The position numbers and the translations under genes were made by a program. Of a stretch of DNA of 44,497 bases, positions 35,486 to 44,497 are shown in pieces. Positions within the stretch are counted from its first letter, which is position 1. Each line of letters opens with the position of its first letter. The notes under the pieces were generated by a model. It was not told where the DNA came from, searched no databases, and saw only the letters and a program-made list of their open reading frames with translations. The DNA lies in NCBI RefSeq assembly GCF_030825805.1, contig NZ_JAPJPF010000010.1:1-44497 (forward strand), given 5' to 3'. Source of the DNA: Streptococcus sp. GTDB taxonomy: Bacteria > Bacillota > Bacilli > Lactobacillales > Streptococcaceae.

Positions 35486-36869
35486 AGAATACCGTACTGT
35501 CAGCGAAGTTGTTGGCCCCTTGATGATTGTCGATCAGGTCGAAGGGGTTCACTACAATGAACTGGTAGAAATCAAGCTCCATGACGGAACGACCCGCCAG
35601 GGACAAGTCCTTGAAGTCCAAGAAGATAAGGCTATGGTCCAGCTCTTTGAAGGATCTAGCGGGATCAACTTAGAAAAAGCCAAAGTCCGCTTTACCGGAC
35701 GTCCCCTAGAACTCCCAGTGTCTGAAGACATGGTGGGACGCATCTTTAACGGGATGGGCAAACCCATCGATGGCGGTCCAGAGATTATCCCAGAAAAGTA
35801 CTTGGACATTGATGGGCAAGCCATCAATCCTGTTTCGCGGGACTATCCGGATGAATTTATCCAGACAGGGATCTCAGCTATTGACCATTTGAACACCCTA
35901 GTTCGGGGGCAAAAGCTTCCGGTATTCTCTGGATCAGGGCTTCCTCATAAAGAATTGGCTGCTCAAATTGCTCGTCAAGCGACGGTGCTTAATTCGGAGG
36001 AAAACTTCGCCGTGGTCTTTGCGGCCATGGGAATTACCTTTGAAGAAGCCGAGTTCTTTATGAACGACCTGCGGGAAACAGGTGCGATTGATCGCTCTGT
36101 CCTCTTCATCAACCTAGCCAATGACCCAGCTATCGAGCGGATTGCGACCCCTCGGATCGCCTTGACCGCGGCAGAATATTTGGCCTATGAAAAAGACATG
36201 CACGTCTTGGTTATCATGACCGACATGACCAACTACTGTGAAGCCCTTCGGGAAGTCTCCGCTGCCCGCCGGGAAGTTCCAGGACGTCGGGGCTATCCAG
36301 GTTACCTTTATACCAACCTCTCAACCCTCTACGAACGTGCAGGACGCTTGGTTGGAAAGAAAGGATCTGTGACCCAAATTCCGATCCTCTCCATGCCAGA
36401 AGATGACATCACCCACCCCATCCCTGACTTGACAGGCTACATCACCGAAGGTCAGATTATCTTGTCCCGCGATCTCTACAATAGTGGTTACCGCCCACCG
36501 ATCAATGTTCTTCCATCCCTTTCTCGTTTGAAGGACAAGGGTTCTGGTGAAGGAAAGACTCGGAAAGACCATGCGGCGACCATGAACCAGCTCTTTGCGG
36601 CCTATGCCCAAGGAAAACAAGCCAAAGAATTAGCCGTGGTGCTCGGAGAATCCGCCTTGTCCGATACAGATAAGCTCTATGTTAAGTTTACCGATCGCTT
36701 TGAGAAGGAGTACATCAACCAAGGCTTTACCACCAATCGGACCATTCAAGAAAGTCTGGATCTAGGTTGGGAATTGTTGGCTATCTTGCCACGGACAGAG
36801 CTCAAGCGGATCAAGGATGACATGATTGACGAATACCTCCCAAAAACTTCTCAGGAAGCACAAGCCTAG
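35472..36869 (+). CDS. ntpB: V-type ATPase non-catalytic subunit B
   Basis: A 465-aa B subunit: no functional P-loop ([16 protein letters not shown] replaces it), and the conserved [28 protein letters not shown]. It alternates with A in the A3B3 hexamer. Confidence 0.97.
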   Translation: MSVIKEYRTVSEVVGPLMIVDQVEGVHYNELVEIKLHDGTTRQGQVLEVQEDKAMVQLFEGSSGINLEKAKVRFTGRPLELPVSEDMVGRIFNGMGKPIDGGPEIIPEKYLDIDGQAINPVSRDYPDEFIQTGISAIDHLNTLVRGQKLPVFSGSGLPHKELAAQIARQATVLNSEENFAVVFAAMGITFEEAEFFMNDLRETGAIDRSVLFINLANDPAIERIATPRIALTAAEYLAYEKDMHVLVIMTDMTNYCEALREVSAARREVPGRRGYPGYLYTNLSTLYERAGRLVGKKGSVTQIPILSMPEDDITHPIPDLTGYITEGQIILSRDLYNSGYRPPINVLPSLSRLKDKGSGEGKTRKDHAATMNQLFAAYAQGKQAKELAVVLGESALSDTDKLYVKFTDRFEKEYINQGFTTNRTIQESLDLGWELLAILPRTELKRIKDDMIDEYLPKTSQEAQA

Positions 36870-36890
36870 GAGTAGAAAGGAGGAAGTCAG

Positions 36891-37514
36891 ATGGCACGAT
36901 TAAATGTCAAACCCACTCGGATGGAGTTAAACACCCTCAAAGAGCGTCTGAAAACGGCAACCAGAGGACACAAACTTCTCAAGGACAAACGAGACGAGCT
37001 CATGCGACGCTTCATCGAGTCGGTCCGTGAAAATGACCGCCTCCGTCAGAAGGTTGAAGCTGCTCTGATTGGCAATATGCAAGAATTTGTCCTGGCCAAA
37101 TGTCTGGAAAACGACCTCATGGTCCAGGAAATCTTTGCAGTTCCGACGCGGGAAGTCAGCCTGCATATCGAGACGGAGAACATCATGAGTGTGCGCGTGC
37201 CCAAGATGCATGCCCATATTGATAATCCATATGGAGACGATGAGGGAGACGTGGTCTATAGCTACGTGGCTTCCAATAGCCAGATGGACAATACCATTCA
37301 AGAAATGGAAGAACTCCTTCCAGACCTGTTGCGCCTGGCAGAGATTGAAAAAACTTGTCAGCTCATGGCCGATGAGATCGAAAAGACACGCCGTCGGGTC
37401 AATGGATTGGAATATGCGACGATTCCAGACCTCAAAGAAACCATTTACTATATCGAAATGAAACTCGAAGAAGCCGAACGCGCCAACTTGGTCCGAATGA
37501 TGAAAGTCAAATAA
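36891..37514 (+). CDS. ntpD: V-type ATPase central-stalk subunit D
   Basis: 207 aa with N- and C-terminal long helices forming the rotor shaft coiled coil; the conserved start is [42 protein letters not shown]. Last operon gene. The ntpH and ntpJ genes that close the E. hirae operon are absent. Confidence 0.95.
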   Translation: MARLNVKPTRMELNTLKERLKTATRGHKLLKDKRDELMRRFIESVRENDRLRQKVEAALIGNMQEFVLAKCLENDLMVQEIFAVPTREVSLHIETENIMSVRVPKMHAHIDNPYGDDEGDVVYSYVASNSQMDNTIQEMEELLPDLLRLAEIEKTCQLMADEIEKTRRRVNGLEYATIPDLKETIYYIEMKLEEAERANLVRMMKVK

Positions 37515-37535
37515 GATACAAGCCGTTAAAAACAG

Positions 37536-37579
37536 CACCCCAAGTGATGTCTACAAGACACGAACTTGGGGTGTTTTTT
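37536..37579 (+). terminator. ntp operon terminator
   Basis: CACCCCAAGT (37536-37545) pairs with ACTTGGGGTG (37564-37573), inner stem TGTCT/AGACA, then TTTTTT. Confidence 0.9.
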
Positions 37580-37689
37580 AGCTTTTATTCAACTGAAAAA
37601 TCTTTCAAAATTCCCTCGTTCATGACTTCCAAAGGCTTCTGAAACAATGAATTTGTTTGATTATCCAAATAGTACTAACTGTAATTAAT

Positions 37690-37706
37690 TGTTAAGAGAA
37701 TGTAAC
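37690..37706 (+). promoter_or_regulatory. WalR (VicR) box
   Basis: TGTTAA-N5-TGTAAC is a perfect match to the WalR consensus TGTWAH-N5-TGTWAH. It lies about 80 bp upstream of the -10 TGGTAGAAT (37782-37790) of the LysM gene. Confidence 0.75.
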
Positions 37707-37848
37707 AAGAAAGGGCTAATGTTACAAATTAGGGTCAGTTAGATTAAAAGAAAAGAAGAGCCATTTTAAAGACAAAAAATGTGGTAGAATATTAAATGTA
37801 TCTGTCTGGAGATAAATCTCCGATAATAAGAAAACGAGGAAAGAACGT

Positions 37849-39021
37849 ATGAAGAAAGTAAATAAAAAGGCTTTAATTGCTTCGACTGTTGCTATGGCGG
37901 TCTTGCCATTTACAACTGGTAAAGCAGAATCAAATGGGGATTGGGTTGCCCGTTCTGTAGATGAAATTCGTGCAGATATTTCAACTTCAGAAAACAAACA
38001 AACCTACACTATCAAATATGGGGATACCCTAAGCACGATTGCGGAAGCTTTGAATGTTGACGTAACTGTTTTGGCAAACTTGAACCAAATCAGCAACATT
38101 GATTTGATTTTCCCAGGAACTGTCTTGACAACAACTGTCAATGATCAAAACCAAGTGACAGGTGTAGAAATCCAAACTCCTACAGCAGGAAATGCTGATG
38201 CAACTGTGACAACTTCTGCTGATTTGACAAACAATCAAATCAAAGTAGACAACCAAACTGTTGCAGTGGGTGATTTGACAAAACCAGTAGCAGATGAAAG
38301 CAACCAAGCTGTAGAACTCCCTCAAGCACCTGCAGTTGTAGCAGCAGTGGCAGAGCAAGTATCAGAAAGCTTGCCAACTCCAGAAGCACCAGCTGAAACA
38401 CCTGCACCAGCAGCACCAGTTGTTGAGGAAGCACAAGCACCAGTTGTTGAAGAAGCACCTGCGCAACCTGCTGCAGCGCCAGCTGAAGTAGCGGCTCCTG
38501 TAGAAGCACCAGTTGTTGAGGAAGCACCAGCGGCTCCAGTAGCTGAACCAGCTCCAGTCGTAGAAGTTCCAGCAGAACCAGAAGTTACTGCGGTTGCTTC
38601 AACACCACAATATGGTGCACCAGCACCAGTTGTTGATACGACAGCTTCAACTCCTTCAACAGCAACTCCAACTTCAAATGAAGGTCTTCGACCTCAAACA
38701 ATTAAATTCAAAGAACAAGTGATTAATGAACTTGGCTTGACTGACATCGGTGGTTACCGTCCTGGTGACCCAGAAGATCACGGTAAAGGTCTTGCGGTCG
38801 ACGTTATGGTTCCAGAAAGTTCAGCAATCGGTGACCAAGTAGCTCAATATGCAATTGATCACATGCAAGAAAATGGAATTTCTTACATCATCTGGAAACA
38901 ACGTTTCTATGCTCCAGTAGACAACATTTATGGACCAGCAAACACTTGGAATGAAATGCCAGACCGTGGTAGCGTAACAGAAAATCACTATGACCACGTA
39001 CACGTATCATTTTACGAATAA
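37849..39021 (+). CDS. Secreted LysM protein with M15-like peptidase-fold domain
   Basis: 390 aa. Signal peptide about 1-26 (KKVNKKALIASTVAMAVLP...GKAES); LysM domain about 51-95 (YTIKYGDTLSTIAEALNV); Pro/Ala/Val/Glu-rich linker about 165-270 with repeated APVVEEAP; C-terminal domain about 280-390 with a zinc-type triad His311 (DHGKG), Asp318 (AVDVM) and His383/His385 (DHVHVSF), resembling D,D-carboxy/endopeptidases of the M15 fold. It would bind and possibly trim peptidoglycan. The WalR box fits cell-wall homeostasis control, as for LysM proteins of the pneumococcal WalRK regulon. Enzymatic activity is inferred. Confidence 0.85.
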   Translation: MKKVNKKALIASTVAMAVLPFTTGKAESNGDWVARSVDEIRADISTSENKQTYTIKYGDTLSTIAEALNVDVTVLANLNQISNIDLIFPGTVLTTTVNDQNQVTGVEIQTPTAGNADATVTTSADLTNNQIKVDNQTVAVGDLTKPVADESNQAVELPQAPAVVAAVAEQVSESLPTPEAPAETPAPAAPVVEEAQAPVVEEAPAQPAAAPAEVAAPVEAPVVEEAPAAPVAEPAPVVEVPAEPEVTAVASTPQYGAPAPVVDTTASTPSTATPTSNEGLRPQTIKFKEQVINELGLTDIGGYRPGDPEDHGKGLAVDVMVPESSAIGDQVAQYAIDHMQENGISYIIWKQRFYAPVDNIYGPANTWNEMPDRGSVTENHYDHVHVSFYE

Positions 39022-39033
39022 TTAAGACATAGC

Positions 39034-39064
39034 AAAGAATCAGGAATGTCCTGATTCTTTTTTC
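39034..39064 (+). terminator. Terminator of the LysM gene
   Basis: AAAGAATCAGGA (39034-39045) pairs with TCCTGATTCTTT (39049-39060), then T-rich. Confidence 0.88.
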
Positions 39065-39067
39065 GTA

Positions 39068-39096
39068 CAAAAAATAGATCCCATTGCTCAATGGGA
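39068..39096 (-). terminator. Terminator of the MFS gene
   Basis: Minus strand TCCCATTG-AG-CAATGGGA (plus 39079-39096) followed by TCTATTTTTT. Confidence 0.8.
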
Positions 39097-39105
39097 CCTA
39101 GTGGA

Positions 39106-40278
39106 TTAAAGGATGATATCAGATTTTTCAACTTGATAGAGAGCCATACTCATAAACAAAGCAACGACAAGAAGGATTAAAATACCAGGTGTCCAAGAGT
39201 GGAAGATTTGTTGGCTTGAACCAAATAAGATAGGTCCAAGTGCAGCAAAGACGTATCCTCCCGTTTGAGCCAGTCCAGAGAGCTGAGCAGTTTTCTCAGG
39301 AGAGCTGGACTTCATGGAGAAGGTAACCATGAGGTAAGGGAATAAGATACTCGTAAAACTTCCGATCAAGATATTCAGGATCAACCAGTAAATGAAGTTG
39401 TCTGTCTTTAGTAACAGCATGGCAATTCCAGTAAAACCAGCTAAAACAGTCGTTATCAGCATGATGCGACGGTTTCGTTCAGAAAGGCTGGTGGTGAGAC
39501 TTGGAATAGTCATAGAGAAAGGAAGACTCATCAGGGTGAATACAGATGCTAAAATTCCTGCATTGGCTTGATCGATACCAGCTTGGGTTGCCATGGTAGG
39601 AAGCCAGGTCATCGTCGTATAGTACAAGAGAGACTGTAGACCACAGAAGAGCATAATAGCCCAGACCTTACCATTCTTATACCAGCTAGTCTTATTTTCA
39701 TTAGAAGAGGAGCTTTTTTTCAAATAATGATTGTGACGAGCATTGGGGAGCCAGATCACAAGTGCAAGCGCACAGACAACGGTCAGCACCCAGACTAGGC
39801 CTTGCCAAGAGGTGGCTTGAGTGATAGGAACAGCAACAGAAGAAGCTACCGCAGTAGACAAGCCCATTGCTGTGATATAAAGGGTTGTTAAGAAGCCAAG
39901 ACGTTTTGGTTCATTAGCTTGGATCAAGCTTGGTAGAAGGACATTGATAAAGGCAATCGCAGCACCAATCAAAAGAGTTCCCACATAGAGGAGAGGCAGA
40001 TTGATGGTGCGTAGAGCAGATCCAATCGTCATCAGGATCAAAACTCCGAGAAAGAGTCGCTCAATCCCAAAGCGTCTCGCCCAGCTAGTAGCAAAAGGAG
40101 AGAAAATAGCAAAGGTCAGGAGGGGGAGACTCGTCAAAAGGCCGAGAGAACTCACCTCGACACCAAAGCTAGCAGCAATATCTGATAAGACAGTGGAGAG
40201 GGTCGTAAATGGGGCCCGCAAGACCACTCCTAGTAAAAGGATCCCTGGAATGAGAAAACGTGAATGGCTTTGTTTCAT
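39106..40278 (-). CDS. CynX/NimT-type MFS transporter
   Basis: A 390-aa major facilitator with about 12 helices. The family pattern LLGVVLRAPFTTLSTVLSDIAASFG near the N-terminus and the SSLGLLTSLPLLTFAIFSP loop match the cyanate-transporter-like group (CynX/YeaN/NimT). The substrate is unknown; no cyanase is nearby. Start ATG 40278 follows AAGGAGG by seven bases; the longer frame upstream was rejected. Extended -10 TGCTATAAT lies at 40318-40326 on the minus strand. Confidence 0.85.
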   Translation of the reverse strand: MKQSHSRFLIPGILLLGVVLRAPFTTLSTVLSDIAASFGVEVSSLGLLTSLPLLTFAIFSPFATSWARRFGIERLFLGVLILMTIGSALRTINLPLLYVGTLLIGAAIAFINVLLPSLIQANEPKRLGFLTTLYITAMGLSTAVASSVAVPITQATSWQGLVWVLTVVCALALVIWLPNARHNHYLKKSSSSNENKTSWYKNGKVWAIMLFCGLQSLLYYTTMTWLPTMATQAGIDQANAGILASVFTLMSLPFSMTIPSLTTSLSERNRRIMLITTVLAGFTGIAMLLLKTDNFIYWLILNILIGSFTSILFPYLMVTFSMKSSSPEKTAQLSGLAQTGGYVFAALGPILFGSSQQIFHSWTPGILILLVVALFMSMALYQVEKSDIIL

Positions 40279-40317
40279 AATGTACCTCCTTGTTCGAAAA
40301 TGAACAGCATCCGTATC

Positions 40318-40326
40318 ATTATAGCA
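40318..40326 (-). promoter_or_regulatory. Extended -10 promoter of the MFS gene
   Basis: Minus strand TGCTATAAT, about 40 bp before the ATG; the leader contains a TGTTC/GAACA hairpin. Confidence 0.5.
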
Positions 40327-40480
40327 CAAGAACTTGGAGGAGGCAAAAGGAATTATCGGGAGACAAAGCCCGTAAAATAGCTATTTCGCCTACAAATATA
40401 GGAAATAATAGAAAGATAGAGCTGAAAAAAATTTTTGAAGGTTTTAAAACTTTCTTCACACATACTTTTTATAGGAGTCT

Positions 40481-40530
40481 AGTTATCTCCGCTCAAACTG
40501 CGTCAACGTACCTAAACTCGCTGATGCTCG
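40481..40530 (-). repeat. ~50-bp intergenic repeat, copy D
   Basis: The minus strand reads CGAGCATCAGCGAGTTTAGG, then TACGTTGACGCAGTTTGAGC. It matches copies A-C over the first 35 bp, then diverges. Confidence 0.6.
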
Positions 40531-40540
40531 TAAAAAAATA

Positions 40541-40590
40541 AGGAACGTAGTTTTCACTAGCGTTCGAACTGCATCAATGTACCTAAGCTC
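40541..40590 (-). repeat. ~50-bp intergenic repeat, copy C
   Basis: The minus strand reads GAGCTTAGGTACATTG, ATGCAG, TTCGAACGCTAG and TGAAAACTACGTTCC, matching copy A with few changes. It lies directly downstream of csRNA copy 2, as copy A does for csRNA copy 1. Confidence 0.7.
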
Positions 40591-40613
40591 ACTAACGTTC
40601 GCCAAGGTACATA

Positions 40614-40708
40614 GAAAAAAGCCACCTGATTTGGTGGCCTTTATGGGAGATTATTATGAAAAAGTTTAGGATTTTCTATCAAACAAAGTTAGGAGGTCTT
40701 CATTTGAT
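40614..40708 (-). ncRNA. cia-dependent small RNA (csRNA), copy 2
   Basis: About 95 nt on the minus strand with the same anti-SD stretch (GACCTCCTAACTTTG), the same AT-rich middle (CTTTTTCATAATAATCTCCC) and a GCCACC/GGTGGC terminator as copy 1. Ends estimated from the promoter and U-tract. Confidence 0.82.
40615..40640 (-). terminator. Terminator of csRNA copy 2
   Basis: Minus strand GCCACC-N6-GGTGGC followed by TTTTTT (plus 40615-40620). Confidence 0.85.
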
Positions 40709-40714
40709 GGTACT

Positions 40715-40747
40715 AGTATAAATCGGAAAACTTAAAGAAAACTTAAG
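40715..40747 (-). promoter_or_regulatory. CiaR-type promoter of csRNA copy 2
   Basis: Minus strand CTTAAG-N5-TTTAAG (plus 40731-40747) matches the CiaR consensus exactly, with 10 bp to TATACT (plus 40715-40720). The spacing is identical to that of copy 1. Confidence 0.85.
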
Positions 40748-40888
40748 ATAAGTTCCTGTAATTTTAAATCAGTCTTAAGACGGATGGTTTGATTTGTAGC
40801 TGTCATTCAATCTCATTCTAGGTGAACTTGCATTATTGTCAGAATTGTGAGAAAATAGTCTTCATTAAAGGAGGGAAAGGATAGCGAG

Positions 40889-41230
40889 ATGAGAGAGGAT
40901 ATCAAGATTAACGACCGTGCCCTAGCACTGGAGAAACAATTGATTGAAAAGTTAGAGCTTGTGTTTGATACCGATGTTGAATTGGACGTCTACAACCTTG
41001 GTTTGATTTATGAGTTGGATCTGGATGAGGAAGGGACTTGCAAGGTAGTCATGACCTTTACCGATACCGCTTGTGACTGTGCGGAAAGTTTGCCTGTTGC
41101 AATCGTCGCTCGCCTAAAAGAAATTGACGGTATTGAAGACGTCAAAGTAGAAGTAACCTGGTCGCCCGCCTGGAAAATTACACGGATCAGCCGTTATGGG
41201 CGTATTGCACTTGGCCTTCCTCCGCGATAA
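40889..41230 (+). CDS. MIP18/DUF59-family metal-sulfur cluster assembly factor
   Basis: A 113-aa DUF59 protein: the conserved VYNLGLIYELDLD segment (equivalent to the DPE/NLGLVY motif), a Cys pair TACDCAESLP and a C-terminal VTWSPAWKITRIS. This family (PaaD/SufT-like/MIP18) assists Fe-S cluster maturation. Its convergent neighbour ilvD encodes an Fe-S enzyme, a plausible client. RBS AAAGGA. Confidence 0.85.
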   Translation: MREDIKINDRALALEKQLIEKLELVFDTDVELDVYNLGLIYELDLDEEGTCKVVMTFTDTACDCAESLPVAIVARLKEIDGIEDVKVEVTWSPAWKITRISRYGRIALGLPPR

Positions 41231-41236
41231 ATCAAT

Positions 41237-41274
41237 AAAACTCACTTTACAAATTCGTAAAGTGAGTTTTTTCA
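41237..41274. terminator. Bidirectional terminator between DUF59 gene and ilvD
   Basis: AAAACTCACTTTAC (41237-41250) pairs perfectly with GTAAAGTGAGTTTT (41257-41270); both flanks can give U-rich tails. Confidence 0.88.
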
Positions 41275-41278
41275 TATC

Positions 41279-42982
<1,704 letters not shown>

Positions 42983-43010
42983 CTGATTCCCTCTCATCGT
43001 ATTTTTTATT

Positions 43011-43019
43011 ATTATAGCA
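43011..43019 (-). promoter_or_regulatory. ilvD promoter -10
   Basis: Minus strand TGCTATAAT, about 30 bp before the start codon. No T-box leader fits in this short UTR. Confidence 0.55.
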
Positions 43020-43110
43020 CAATTTACGGCCCAACGACAGAAGAAAATTCTTGAATTTTCAGACAATTCAGCTTGCTCGGTTTCTTGCTAAAATAATTTA
43101 CAGTTATATC

Positions 43111-43149
43111 TTGACTTTTGTAAGCAAAGTGATATCATTTAGATATCAC
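43111..43149 (+). promoter_or_regulatory. Promoter and operator-like inverted repeat of the SPFH operon
   Basis: TTGACT (43111-43116) and TATCAT (43133-43138) form a promoter with a 16-bp spacer. The perfect inverted repeat GTGATATC-N5-GATATCAC (43129-43149) covers the -10 and start region, as a repressor operator would. Confidence 0.6.
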
Positions 43150-43170
43150 AAAGAAAGAAGGGTTTGTCCC

Positions 43171-44193
43171 ATGGAAGAAAAAATTTTAACCCAAAAGAAA
43201 AACGGCTTAGCTGCCCTTATAGGCTTGCTAGTTGGGGATCTTGTCTTAGTTTTAGCCTTTATTAGTGCAATTGCTAGTCTACCAGAAGGTTTTCCACTTG
43301 CGATTGCAGTTATTACCTGTATTTTTCTCTTTATTGCTAGTCTGGTGTGCTATGCGGGGATCAAAATTATTAAACCGCAAGAGGCCTTGGTTTTGACCTT
43401 GTTTGGGAACTATATTGGAACCATTCGAGAAGCGGGTATTTACTTTGTCAATCCCTTCTGTGTCGCTGTCAATCCTGCCAATAACACCCGCTTGGGCCAA
43501 AGTGGTGATGTCACCACCAAGTCACCCATGTCTGTCAGTAAAACAGCAGAAGGTAACAGTATTTCTATCGAGACAGGTAAAAAGAATATTTCCTTAAAAG
43601 TGATGACCTTGAACAACTCTCGTCAGAAGATTAATGACTGTTTGGGAAATCCTGTAGAAATCGGTATTGCAGTCACTTGGCGTGTAGTGGATACTGCTAA
43701 AGCAGTCTTCAATGTGGATAACTACAAAGAATATCTCTCGTTGCAGTGTGATAGTGCTCTTCGTAATATTGTCCGCATCTATCCTTATGATGTAGCTCCT
43801 AATGTCGATACGACAGGAGACGGCCAGGCAGATGAGGGTAGCCTAAGAGGCTCCAGTGAAATTGTGGCCAGTCGTATTCGAGAAGAGATTCAAGCACGTG
43901 TAAAAGATGCTGGGCTTGAAATTCTAGAAGCTCGTATTACCTACTTGGCCTATGCTCCAGAAATCGCAGCTGTCATGCTTCAACGCCAACAAGCTTCTGC
44001 CATTATCGATGCGCGGAAGATGATTGTCGACGGAGCAGTTGGGATGGTTGAAATGGCCCTTGAACGCCTGAGCGAAGGAGAAATTGTAGAGCTAGATGAA
44101 GAACGGAAGGCAGCCATGGTTTCGAACCTTCTTGTCGTTCTCTGTGGCAATCATGATGCACAACCAATTGTTAATACGGGAAGTCTCTATTAA
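43171..44193 (+). CDS. SPFH/band-7 domain membrane protein
   Basis: 340 aa. Two hydrophobic segments near the N-terminus (about 15-38 and 43-65) precede an SPFH domain ([31 protein letters not shown] ... [28 protein letters not shown]). Flotillin/stomatin-like proteins organise membrane microdomains or protease complexes; no NfeD or protease gene adjoins. The start ATG 43171 follows AGAAGGG. A ribbon-helix-helix gene follows after two bases, so the pair is probably co-translated. Confidence 0.85.
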   Translation: MEEKILTQKKNGLAALIGLLVGDLVLVLAFISAIASLPEGFPLAIAVITCIFLFIASLVCYAGIKIIKPQEALVLTLFGNYIGTIREAGIYFVNPFCVAVNPANNTRLGQSGDVTTKSPMSVSKTAEGNSISIETGKKNISLKVMTLNNSRQKINDCLGNPVEIGIAVTWRVVDTAKAVFNVDNYKEYLSLQCDSALRNIVRIYPYDVAPNVDTTGDGQADEGSLRGSSEIVASRIREEIQARVKDAGLEILEARITYLAYAPEIAAVMLQRQQASAIIDARKMIVDGAVGMVEMALERLSEGEIVELDEERKAAMVSNLLVVLCGNHDAQPIVNTGSLY

Positions 44194-44195
44194 GA

Positions 44196-44396
44196 ATGGC
44201 TGACCAAAAGAAAAAACAGATTCCACTTAGATTGTCAGCCAAGTTATATGCTGCTATCGCATCATGGGCAGAAGATGACTTTCGATCGGTCAATGGGCAG
44301 ATCGAGTACCTGCTGACAGAATGTGTCAAACAACGAAAAAAGGATGGCAAATACGTTTCGGAAACGATTGATGAGCCATTTGAAATAGACCTTTAA
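44196..44396 (+). CDS. Arc-like ribbon-helix-helix protein
   Basis: 66 aa: beta strand KKQIPLRLS, then helices [14 protein letters not shown] and [16 protein letters not shown], matching the Arc/RHH DNA-binding fold, with an acidic tail. It lies two bases after the SPFH gene. It could autoregulate the operon through the inverted repeat at 43129-43149, which is inference. There is no toxin-like partner other than the SPFH gene. Confidence 0.75.
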   Translation: MADQKKKQIPLRLSAKLYAAIASWAEDDFRSVNGQIEYLLTECVKQRKKDGKYVSETIDEPFEIDL

Positions 44397-44402
44397 GGAG
44401 AA

Positions 44403-44437
44403 CTCCTGTCCCATTTGATGGGGTGGGAGATTTTTTT
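44403..44437 (+). terminator. Terminator of the SPFH operon
   Basis: CTCC/GGAG and TCCCA/TGGGG pairs around a TTTGA loop, followed by TTTTTTT. Confidence 0.8.
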
Positions 44438-44458
44438 AACAATTTTTTGTCAAGTAAC

Positions 44459-44487
44459 TTTACTTTACAAAAAAGTTTTGTTATACT
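44459..44487 (+). promoter_or_regulatory. Promoter of a gene beyond the window
   Basis: TTTACT (44459-44464), a 17-bp spacer and TATACT (44482-44487), pointing out of the window. Confidence 0.5.
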
Positions 44488-44497
44488 GTTAAAGTTG

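Noticed and set aside
38240..38527. Minus-strand Leu/Gln-rich ORF opposite the LysM linker
   Set aside because: It is the antisense reading of a low-complexity Pro/Ala/Val/Glu repeat, with no RBS.
39013..39020. Second exact TACGAATA (cin-box) at the end of the LysM gene
   Set aside because: It is formed by the last codons Tyr-Glu-stop and points only into the terminator; no gene follows on that strand.
37849..39021. LysM protein as an LPXTG-anchored surface adhesin
   Set aside because: The Pro/Ala-rich linker suggested it, but there is no LPXTG motif or C-terminal hydrophobic anchor; the protein ends in a globular domain.

Overview
The window looks like chromosomal DNA from a mitis/sanguinis-group Streptococcus (S. 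sanguinis, S. parasanguinis, S. cristatus and close relatives). I infer this from the gene order bgaR-bgaC-PTS-agaS-galM, the nanE-satABC-nanA-nanK locus, the E. hirae-like ntp V-ATPase operon, and streptococcal regulatory sites (CiaR, WalR, ComX/SigX, CcpA and Rex type). I saw no rRNA, tRNA, IS element, prophage or CRISPR array. Species level is not decided.

Layout. 1-7.9 kb: a Gal-beta-1,3-hexosamine utilisation operon (GntR regulator, GH35 beta-galactosidase, mannose-family PTS IIB/IIC/IID/IIA, AgaS isomerase, aldose 1-epimerase). 7.9-8.34 kb: a CiaR-controlled small RNA gene and two copies of an intergenic repeat. 8.34-12.7 kb: ruvB (apparently leaderless), a nucleotidyltransferase-like gene, a low-MW tyrosine phosphatase, a MORN-repeat membrane protein and an OatA-like acyltransferase. 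12.7-17.0 kb: adhE under two Rex-like operators and a cre, then a zinc alcohol dehydrogenase with its own cre. 17.0-17.5 kb: a decayed membrane-protein gene.

17.55-19.05 kb, minus strand: a compact operon of very small genes mostly missed by ORF calling. A perfect competence (ComX/SigX) cin-box, TACGAATA, is followed by an 18-aa hydrophobic peptide, a 44-codon ORF interrupted by a stop, and two tandem modules. Each module is a ~55-aa membrane (immunity-like) protein plus two double-glycine bacteriocin precursors. This is the most interesting part of the window: a predicted competence-induced pair of two-peptide bacteriocins, analogous in logic to pneumococcal cibABC.

19.2-28.0 kb: sialic-acid catabolism (nanE, satABC importer, YhcH-type protein, DUF624 protein, nanA, nanK) with a convergent RpiR-family regulator (nanR). 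A structured RNA element with two mutually exclusive hairpins lies between satC and the yhcH-like gene. 26.5-27.0 kb is a gene-free hairpin-rich stretch. 28.1-37.5 kb: V-type ATPase operon ntpFIKEC-G-(GNAT)-ABD. The c-subunit keeps the Na+-ligand residues known from E. hirae NtpK, and a GNAT acetyltransferase gene sits between the F and A subunit genes. 37.6-39.0 kb: a secreted LysM plus M15-like peptidase-fold protein behind a perfect WalR box. 39.1-40.3 kb: CynX-type MFS transporter. 40.45-40.75 kb: a second CiaR-controlled sRNA gene with two more repeat copies, in mirror orientation to the first. 40.9-44.5 kb: MIP18/DUF59 protein, ilvD, an SPFH-domain membrane protein paired with a ribbon-helix-helix protein, and a promoter leaving the window.
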